A program made the position numbers and the translations under genes. A stretch of DNA of 64,000 nt from VRUE01 sp050258095 (lineage in GTDB: Bacteria > Actinomycetota > Thermoleophilia > Solirubrobacterales > 70-9), in contig JBLMYD010000038.1 of the NCBI GenBank assembly GCA_050258095.1, positions 1-64,000 on the forward strand, written 5' to 3'. The notes beneath the pieces were generated by a model. It did not search any database. It saw only the letters and a list, made by a program, of their open reading frames with translations, and was not told the origin of the DNA. Within the stretch, counting starts at the first letter, position 1. Each line of letters opens with the position of its first letter. Below, piece after piece: positions 58,802-64,000 of this stretch.

Positions 58802-59431
58802 ATGCCAATCGCTTTCAAGGAATGGGCCGTGACGGTCCGCGCGCTCGCCGAGGGCGAGCAGCTACTGACCCTCCGCAAGGGGGGCATCCGCGAGGAGAAC
58901 AAGCACTTCGAGCTCGACCACGAGCGCTTCTTCCTCTACCCGACCTTCGACCACCAGCACAACAACCTGGTGCGCGAGTCCCACCACCCCGAGCTGGGGC
59001 GGGCGCTCGAGGAGGGCGTCTGGGGCGAAGAAGAACCGCCCGCCAAGGCGCTGATCCAGGACGGCGGCATCCCGCAGCCCGAGAGGGTGCGGCTGCGCGC
59101 CTGGGCCGAGGTCACCGACCACATCACGGTCACCGACCCGCGGGTCGTCGACGGCCTCTCCCCCTACTACGTCTGGACGCCGGACTACGCGGAAAAGCGC
59201 CTCAACTGGAAGCGGCGCCACCCCCTCCACATCCTGCTGCTGCGGGTGCACCGCATCCCGCGCCCGGTGACGGTCAAAGTCCGCGAGGAGTACCACGGCT
59301 GCCGCTCCTGGGTCGAGGTCGACCGGGAACTGCCCTTCGAGGGCACGCCCGTGATGGCCGACGAGGAGTTCGAGCGCGCCCGCGCTGAGATCCTCGGAGT
59401 TTGCGGGGCGGCCGAGCCGGTCCTGGTCTAG
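58802..59431 (+). CDS. DUF1802-family protein
   Basis: A 209-residue cytoplasmic protein matching the DUF1802 pattern: AFKEWAVTVRALAEGEQLLTLRKGGI at the start, HFELDHERFFLYPTFDHQ, then RAWAEV...ITDPRVVDGLSPYYVWTPDYAEKRLNWK. The first ~30 residues may form the beta-strand core, and conserved acidic/His residues (HERFFLYPTFDHQ) could bind a metal or nucleotide. Function unknown. It is followed 20 bp later by the next gene on the same strand. Confidence 0.85.
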   Translation: MPIAFKEWAVTVRALAEGEQLLTLRKGGIREENKHFELDHERFFLYPTFDHQHNNLVRESHHPELGRALEEGVWGEEEPPAKALIQDGGIPQPERVRLRAWAEVTDHITVTDPRVVDGLSPYYVWTPDYAEKRLNWKRRHPLHILLLRVHRIPRPVTVKVREEYHGCRSWVEVDRELPFEGTPVMADEEFERARAEILGVCGAAEPVLV

Positions 59432-59451
59432 GCAGCGCTACCCTCGGCCCG

Positions 59452-60207
59452 GTGCCCTGGGTCGAAACGGAATCGCTGAGCTTCTCGGCGCGCCACGACA
59501 GCGGCGACACGGCCTTCGCCGAGCGGACGCTCGACCGCATGGAGGAACTGCGGCTGCGACTGGAGGATCGCTTCGACTCCGTGCCGGGAGACATCACGAT
59601 CGTCGTCCACACCAGCCCCGCCTGGCTGGCGCTCGCCCACCCCTTCCTGCCGCTGGCGCGCTGGTCGGCAGCGCCGGCCGGCAGGCGCTACCTCGCCGGC
59701 TGGCCGATGGCGACCGAGCTGCACGTGCTCAACGACTCGCACAGCGAGAGACGGGCGGCGGGCGAGGACTCGCACGAGGCGCTGCGCGGGACGGCCGAGC
59801 GCCTCTACGCCCAGCTCGTGATCGCCGCCAACAACCCCCGGTTCCCGCCCTCCTGGACGCCGCGCCGCTTCGCCCGCTACCTGGCCTGGGCCTGGCTGAT
59901 CGAAGGCGGCGCCCAGTACTTCTCCCGCCAGGTCGGCCTCTACCGCGCGGCCGTGATCCGGCGCCTGCGCGAGAGCGCCCGCCCCTCCTTCCCGCCCTCG
60001 CGCCGCGACGCGGTCATCCTCGGCGGCACGATCTTCGACCTGCTCGAGGCCGAACGCGGCCCCGACGCCTGCGAGCGCCTCGCCCTGCACATGCTCCCCG
60101 ACGGCGCCGGCAGGACGCTCGAAGACGCATTCGAAGCCCCCATCGGCGAGATCGAGGATGCCTGGCGGGGGTATCTGCGCGATATCGCGCGCCCCAATCC
60201 GGGCTAA
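59452..60207 (+). CDS. Uncharacterised peptidase-like protein
   Basis: A 251-residue protein with GTG start. It has a beta strand VPGDITIVVHTSPAWLALAHPFLPL and a helix-rich second half where WAWLIEGGAQYFSRQVGLY resembles the helix following the zinc ligands of gluzincin-like proteins. The usual HExxH motif is not present at the equivalent site, so catalysis is doubtful. No signal peptide. It ends tail-to-tail with the DUF2007 gene, sharing CTAA. Confidence 0.6.
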   Translation: MPWVETESLSFSARHDSGDTAFAERTLDRMEELRLRLEDRFDSVPGDITIVVHTSPAWLALAHPFLPLARWSAAPAGRRYLAGWPMATELHVLNDSHSERRAAGEDSHEALRGTAERLYAQLVIAANNPRFPPSWTPRRFARYLAWAWLIEGGAQYFSRQVGLYRAAVIRRLRESARPSFPPSRRDAVILGGTIFDLLEAERGPDACERLALHMLPDGAGRTLEDAFEAPIGEIEDAWRGYLRDIARPNPG

Positions 60208-60437
60208 CCGGGCTCCTGGCGCGTCGCCAGCACCTCGCGTGCTTCCTCGGCCGCCTCCTCGGCGACGAGCACTTGCCGAGGTCCGGCGGCCAGGAACTCG
60301 GGGTTGTCGACGGTGCGCTGGATCATGCTCGGGATGCCGTGCGCGGTCAGCAGGCCCTGGATCATCTCGGCCTCCATCAGGTGCTGCGCGTAGGCGACCC
60401 TGACCAGCCGCCCGCTACTCGACGACGAGCTCGGCAT
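60204..60437 (-). CDS. DUF2007-family small protein
   Basis: A 77-residue protein starting MPSSSSSSGRLVRVAYAQHLMEAEMIQGLLTAHGIPSMIQRT, the typical DUF2007 pattern of one strand, helix and strand, with LVAEEAAEEAREVLA at the end. The family is described as putative signal-transducing, function unknown. Its first 23 bp overlap the end of the JAMM peptidase gene, so it belongs to the same minus-strand operon. Confidence 0.75.
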   Translation of the reverse strand: MPSSSSSSGRLVRVAYAQHLMEAEMIQGLLTAHGIPSMIQRTVDNPEFLAAGPRQVLVAEEAAEEAREVLATRQEPG

Positions 60438-60813
60438 CGGCGATCGCCAGGTCCTTCAGCCAGTAGGCCTTCACGTCCGGCGCCTCGGGGTCTTCGAGCG
60501 AGACGATCACGTAGATCGCGTCGGGCCAGTTGACCGCCTGGTTGACGTCGGTCTGCGACGGGTAGGCGGCGCTCTTCGTGTGCGAGTGGTAGATCGCCAG
60601 CAGCTCGTCGCCCCCGTCTTCGATCTGCTTCAGCGCGTCGTACTGGCCCTGCGAGTCCATCTCGAAGCGCAGCGGGCTGGCGGCCGCGTTCTCGACCCTG
60701 ACGACCGACGCAGCGGTCCCGTCGCTGCCGCCGACCATGCCGCAGCACTCGTTGGGCAGGTCCTCGCGCGCGTGCGCGACCATCTCGTCGATCAGGCTCT
60801 GGGATATCCGCAT
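60415..60813 (-). CDS. mec: JAMM/MPN+ metalloprotease (Mec-type)
   Basis: A 132-residue zinc isopeptidase. The JAMM motif is complete: Glu in LPNECCGMVGG, then HSHTKSAAYPSQTD (HxH, Ser, Asp). With CysM and CysO genes upstream on the same strand, it matches the Mycobacterium Mec enzyme that releases cysteine from the CysO-cysteine adduct; this role is inferred from family and context. The ATG overlaps the stop of the secreted propeller gene (TGATG). Confidence 0.9.
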   Translation of the reverse strand: MRISQSLIDEMVAHAREDLPNECCGMVGGSDGTAASVVRVENAAASPLRFEMDSQGQYDALKQIEDGGDELLAIYHSHTKSAAYPSQTDVNQAVNWPDAIYVIVSLEDPEAPDVKAYWLKDLAIADAELVVE

Positions 60814-62336
60814 CACTGCTTCACCTCGTCGCGCCCGGCGCCGCCGAAGAGCTTGTCCACGCCCTTGCCGCCGCAGATCAGGTCCGGGCCGCCGAGGCCG
60901 CGCACTTCGTCCCTGCCGCCGAGCGCCGCGATCACGTCGCGATGCGGCGTGCCGATCAATTTGTCCGCCTTGCGGGTCCCGACGATCGTCGCCCTGCGTC
61001 CGAGGCAGCGGATGTGAGACGTCCCGCCCCGCACCCCGATCAAGGCGAACCCCTGACTTTCGCCGCAGCAGCCGACTTCGGCGAGAACGACGATCCGGCC
61101 GCCGGACTGAACGGCGATCGAGTAGTCGGTGATGCCCCCGTTGCCGTAAGGCACCTGCACGCTCTGGCCGCCGTTGAAGGTGCGGTCCCTGCTCCCGTTC
61201 GAGCCCAGGCGAAACACGTTGACCCTGCCGCTCCAGCCGGTGCCGACAAGCCGTCCCTTCGCGTCGACGGCGATCGCCGACACGCCGGACGAGCCGACCC
61301 GGGGGTAGAGACGGAGCCGGCCTTTCCTGCCGAAGTGGGGCGCAAGGGCGCCGCTCGGCGTGATCTTCGCCACGTTGTCGACCGTCGACACGCGTTCGGT
61401 GGATTCTTCGAAGGCGACGATGACCCTGCCGTTGCGCGTCTGCGTCGCCGCCACGACCGAGCCTTCCGCGCCGGGCGTCGGGAAGAACAGCCGGCCGCTT
61501 CCCGCCAGGCGAGTATCCGGCTGTCCGTCGGCCAGAAAGCGGGCCAGGCTGAAGCCTTCGCCGAACAGGCGCGTGCCGCCGAGGCAGCAGAGCGGGCTGG
61601 GAACGGAGATGCTTCCGCTGGGACCGATCAGGATGTCCGCCGGCCGAGTTTGGTTCGGCTCGACGATGCGGCTTTCGCCGCCGGTGCCGAAGCCGGGGTC
61701 GCGCCGGCCATCGGCGAGGAAGCGGGCGACGCGAAGTTCCTCGCCCCCTTCGACGCGGCCGCCGGCGACCGAGACGACGACCCCCCCGTCGGGCTGAACG
61801 GCGACGGCCGGCCGTGGGGTGAGCGCCGCTTCCAGCGGATCGGGCACGAGACCGCCTGATCCAAACGTCGGGTCGAGGCGCCCGCTCGCGTCGAGGCGCG
61901 CAACCACGAGGTGCTGCGACGGCCCGTCGATCGCGGCGATCGCCGGCTTGCCGTCCGGGCCGACCGCGAGGTCGAAGGAGTGGGAGAAGGCGTTCTGCGT
62001 GACGACCACCTGCGGGCCCGCCCCGGCTCCATAGGTCCGGTCGCGCCGTCCGTTGGCGCTGTAGCGGGCGACCGTGAGCTCCACGGTGCAGCCGAAGGGC
62101 GGTTCGCAGGGCTGGTAGGTGGAGCTGAGGACGAAGATTTCGTCGTGCGGCCCGAGCGCCATCTGGGCCCAGGAATCCCCCCGGAACGTCGTCCCTGCCG
62201 GCGCTTCGACGTCGACGATGCCGTCGCCGCCGAACGAGCGGTCGAGGTCGGCGGGCGCCCCCAAGGCCGGCGCGGTCGCGAGCGTCAGCGCAACCGCCGC
62301 CGCGGTGCACAGGCAAGCGAGGCGACCTACCACCAA
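60813..62336 (-). CDS. Secreted delta-60/RTX-repeat beta-propeller protein
   Basis: A 507-residue exported protein with signal peptide (LACLCTAAAVALTLATAPALG). Repeats of the delta-60 type (VARYSANGRRDRTYG, VARLDASGRLDPTFG, VARFLADGRRDPGFG) suggest a seven-bladed propeller. The C-terminus carries three to four calcium-binding RTX-like repeats (GTRKADKLIGTPHRDVIAALGGRDEVRGLGG). The TTG 62336 or GTG 62333 start overlaps the cysM stop by about 10 bp, and its stop overlaps mec. An exported propeller inside a cysteine-biosynthesis run is unexpected. Confidence 0.87.
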   Translation of the reverse strand: MVVGRLACLCTAAAVALTLATAPALGAPADLDRSFGGDGIVDVEAPAGTTFRGDSWAQMALGPHDEIFVLSSTYQPCEPPFGCTVELTVARYSANGRRDRTYGAGAGPQVVVTQNAFSHSFDLAVGPDGKPAIAAIDGPSQHLVVARLDASGRLDPTFGSGGLVPDPLEAALTPRPAVAVQPDGGVVVSVAGGRVEGGEELRVARFLADGRRDPGFGTGGESRIVEPNQTRPADILIGPSGSISVPSPLCCLGGTRLFGEGFSLARFLADGQPDTRLAGSGRLFFPTPGAEGSVVAATQTRNGRVIVAFEESTERVSTVDNVAKITPSGALAPHFGRKGRLRLYPRVGSSGVSAIAVDAKGRLVGTGWSGRVNVFRLGSNGSRDRTFNGGQSVQVPYGNGGITDYSIAVQSGGRIVVLAEVGCCGESQGFALIGVRGGTSHIRCLGRRATIVGTRKADKLIGTPHRDVIAALGGRDEVRGLGGPDLICGGKGVDKLFGGAGRDEVKQ

Positions 62337-63286
62337 ACCGTCGAGTCCAGGTTCTCGATGTCCTCGATCGGCTTCGTGTAGACGCCGGAGGAGAGGTACT
62401 TCCAGCCGTCGTCGGGGATGAGGAAGACGACGTTGCCGCTGTCCAGCTCGCCGGCGATGCGGGCGGCGATGCGGCAGATCGCGCCGGAGGAGACGCCGGC
62501 GAAGATGCCCTCCTCATCGAGCAGCTTGCGGGTCCAGACGACCGCGTCGCGGTTGGAGACCATGATCTTGCGGTCGAGCAGGGTGATGTCGATGATCGGC
62601 GGGATGAAGCCGTCGTCGAGCGAGCGCAGGCCGTGCACCTCCTCGCCCTGCATCGGCTCGGCGGCGACGAGCAGCGTGTCGGGGTTCTCCTCCTTCAGCC
62701 GTCGGCCGTTGCCCATCAGCGTGCCGCCGGTGCCGAGGCCGGCGACGAAGGCGGTCACCTCGTCCAGCTCTTCGAGGATCTCGACCGCGGTCCCGTTGTA
62801 GTGGGCGAGCGGGTTGGCCTCGTTTCCATACTGGTAGGGCATGTAGTAGCCGGGGTCCTTGGCCATCTCCAGCGCCACCTCGACGGCGCCGTTGGAGCCC
62901 TTGGCCCCCTCCGAGTAGACGATCTCCGCCCCGTACATCTCGAGCAGCTGGGTGCGCTCTTTGGTCACGTTGTCGGGCATCACGACCTTCAGCGGGTAGC
63001 CCTTGCGGCGGCAGATCATCGCCAGCGAGATGCCGGTGTTGCCCGAGGTCGGCTCGAGGATCGTCTGGCCGGGCTCGATCAGGCCCTCGGCCTCGGCCGA
63101 CTCGATCATCGACTTGGCGACGCGGTCCTTTACCGAGCCGGTCGGGTTGCGGCCCTCGAGCTTGGCGTAGATGCGGACGTCGGGGTTGGGCGTGATGCGC
63201 GGCAGCTCGACCAGCGGCGTGTTGCCGATCGACTCGACGACGTTGCCGAAACGGCCCCCGCAAGGTCTATTTAGAAGTTCCGACAT
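62327..63286 (-). CDS. cysM: CysM-type cysteine synthase
   Basis: A 319-residue PLP enzyme. The PLP lysine lies in EGRNPTGSVKDRVAKSM; the phosphate loop GTGGTLMG and the asparagine loop TSGNTGISLAMI are conserved. The C-terminal IPDDGWKYLSSGVYTK resembles mycobacterial CysM, which uses O-phosphoserine and thiocarboxylated CysO. ATG 63286 (MSELL) was chosen; GTG 63292 is six bases upstream. TACACT at 63313-63318 (minus strand) is a possible -10. CysO is encoded upstream and Mec downstream. Confidence 0.93.
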   Translation of the reverse strand: MSELLNRPCGGRFGNVVESIGNTPLVELPRITPNPDVRIYAKLEGRNPTGSVKDRVAKSMIESAEAEGLIEPGQTILEPTSGNTGISLAMICRRKGYPLKVVMPDNVTKERTQLLEMYGAEIVYSEGAKGSNGAVEVALEMAKDPGYYMPYQYGNEANPLAHYNGTAVEILEELDEVTAFVAGLGTGGTLMGNGRRLKEENPDTLLVAAEPMQGEEVHGLRSLDDGFIPPIIDITLLDRKIMVSNRDAVVWTRKLLDEEGIFAGVSSGAICRIAARIAGELDSGNVVFLIPDDGWKYLSSGVYTKPIEDIENLDSTVWW

Positions 63287-63343
63287 AGCCACGCTCTCCC
63301 GTTACTTCAAAAAGTGTAGCGCTGGACTGCGAGACGGCGAAAA

Positions 63344-63426
63344 TCAAGCCTGTCAAGGACGCAGGGAACGTGGCGTGCTCTGCACGCGAGCGACCGAGGA
63401 CGCAGGCAGGCGCCGATCTGCAGCCG
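63344..63426 (+). repeat. Dispersed structured element, copy R4
   Basis: Shares ATCAAGC, CAAGGACGCAGGGA, GCGAGCGACCGAGGACGC and the AGGCGCCG tail with R2 in particular; the centre GTGGC.TGCTCTGCAC forms a short GTGC-TCT-GCAC stem. It lies between the cysO stop and cysM start, both minus, and takes up most of that 142-bp gap. Confidence 0.7.
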
Positions 63427-63428
63427 TC

Positions 63429-63701
63429 TCAACCGCCGGCCATGGCGGGCAGGATGACGACCGTGTCGCCGTCGGCGACGCCGGTGGCGAGGCCGTCGAG
63501 GACCCGCACGTCCTCGTCGTTGAGGTAGACGTTGACGTAGCGGTTGAGGTCGCCGTCCTCGCCGAAGAGCTGGGCCTCCGTCTCCGGGTACTCGGCCGTG
63601 AGCGCGCGCAGCACCTCGCCGACGTCGGAGCCGGCGGCCTCGACCTCGGGCCGGCCGCCCGTGTGCGGGCGCAGGACCGGGGGTATGCGAACGGTCGCCA
63701 T
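63429..63701 (-). CDS. cysO: CysO/MoaD-like sulfur-carrier protein
   Basis: A 90-residue beta-grasp protein with C-terminal GG (VVILPAMAGG), the site of adenylation and thiocarboxylation. It starts MATVRIPPVLRPHTGGRPEVEAAG, and YVNVYLNDEDVR resembles the CysO middle. In mycobacteria CysO gives sulfur to CysM and the cysteine is then freed by Mec. Immediately upstream (19 bp) is the E1-like gene that could activate it. A MoaD role in molybdopterin cannot be excluded, but no moaE is near. Confidence 0.88.
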   Translation of the reverse strand: MATVRIPPVLRPHTGGRPEVEAAGSDVGEVLRALTAEYPETEAQLFGEDGDLNRYVNVYLNDEDVRVLDGLATGVADGDTVVILPAMAGG

Positions 63702-63720
63702 GAGCTGGGAAACCTACCGC

Positions 63721-64000
63721 CTAGCCGGCGCAGAAGAGCTCGTAGTCGGGGAACTTGCCCATCTCAGACACCGGGACCTCCGGCGCGTTCTCGCCGCAGA
63801 TCGGGCACTCGGGGTCGCGCCGCACCTTGAGCTCGGTGAAGCGGGTGCCGAGCGCCTCGTAGAGCAGCAGGCGGCCGACCAGCGGCTCGCCGATCCCGAT
63901 CACGAGCTTCAGCACCTCGTTCGCCTGCAGGGTGCCCATCGTGCCGGCCATCACGCCGAGCACGCCGTTCGCCGAGCAGCTCGGCGCCAGCTCGGCCGGC
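63721..64000 (-). CDS. MoeB/ThiF-type sulfur-carrier adenylyltransferase, 5' end missing
   Basis: The visible C-terminal ~93 residues of an E1-like enzyme: CSANGVLGVMAGTMGTLQANEVLKLVIGIG is the conserved helix after the crossover region, and CPICG is the second zinc CxxC. It ends at FPDYELFCAG without a rhodanese domain, unlike MoeZ. The ATP-binding part lies beyond the window. It would activate CysO at its C-terminal glycine. First gene of the run E1-cysO-cysM-propeller-mec-DUF2007. Confidence 0.88.
   Translation of the reverse strand, partial: PAELAPSCSANGVLGVMAGTMGTLQANEVLKLVIGIGEPLVGRLLLYEALGTRFTELKVRRDPECPICGENAPEVPVSEMGKFPDYELFCAG

Noticed and set aside
59452..60207. Active zinc peptidase
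   Set aside because: The helix context resembles gluzincins, but no HExxH is present.
902..64000. Many long open frames opposite real genes (for example 3812-5689 minus, 28122-30455 plus, 21516-22844 minus)
   Set aside because: Low-complexity Arg/Ala/Pro or Glu/Arg-rich translations typical of shadow frames in GC-rich DNA; each lies over a gene with clear motifs.

Overview
The window is GC-rich bacterial DNA with dense, overlapping operons on both strands. The gene content points to a Gram-positive actinobacterium, most likely class Thermoleophilia (Solirubrobacterales-like). This is inferred from the CysO/CysM/Mec-type cysteine cluster, a c-di-AMP riboswitch in front of a cell-wall peptidase, a GuaB3-type IMP dehydrogenase paralogue, delta-60 and NHL propeller proteins, DUF3352 and DUF2007 genes, and promoters lying almost on the start codon. 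No phage, insertion sequence, CRISPR array, rRNA or tRNA was seen. LAYOUT. 1-3 kb: thioredoxin reductase, a flippase-like membrane protein and a PAP2 protein. 3.2-9.2 kb: an unusual oxidase-like locus whose subunit II and subunit I homologues have lost nearly all metal ligands, followed by heme O synthase, small membrane proteins, a CBS protein, a two-heme cytochrome c and heme A synthase. 9.1-18.2 kb: small regulators, a 1263-residue NHL propeller protein and the genuine aa3-type oxidase operon (ctaC-ctaD-usp-ctaE), with a universal-stress-like gene between ctaD and ctaE. 18-25 kb: glycosyltransferase, zinc ribbon, secreted protein, a three-gene ABC exporter and a glycoside hydrolase. 25-36 kb (mostly minus): infA, CCA-adding enzyme, alr, CBS protein, nnrD, DUF3352 lipoprotein, glmS, glmM, rpsI, rplM. 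36-44.6 kb: c-di-AMP riboswitch and M23 peptidase, a presenilin-like membrane protein, guaA, guaB3, a PfkB kinase, a D,D-carboxypeptidase, a LysM protein, pyrF and HU. 44.7-53 kb: TldE/TldD, small genes, a cation efflux protein, rdgB, rph, VapBC and a lone Flp-type pilin. 52-60 kb: glycosyltransferase, coiled-coil protein, nadB, hydantoinase hyuA/hyuB and hypothetical genes. 60-64 kb: DUF2007, a JAMM peptidase, a secreted propeller, CysM, CysO and an E1-like adenylyltransferase cut by the window end. HOW THE PARTS FIT. The oxidase, heme O and heme A synthase genes make up terminal-oxidase assembly. glmS/glmM, alr, the D,D-carboxypeptidase, LysM and M23 genes serve the cell wall. guaA/guaB3, pyrF, rdgB, rph and nadB serve nucleotide and cofactor metabolism. 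MOST NOTABLE. (i) A heme-copper-oxidase-like subunit pair with five of six subunit I metal histidines and most CuA ligands replaced. (ii) Inverted pairs of palindromic elements with a conserved core but unrelated, still self-complementary outer arms. (iii) A small palindrome that lies inside protein-coding sequence. (iv) A dispersed ~85-nt element in four copies. (v) Two genes that appear to start with CTG inside CTGA stop/start overlaps.
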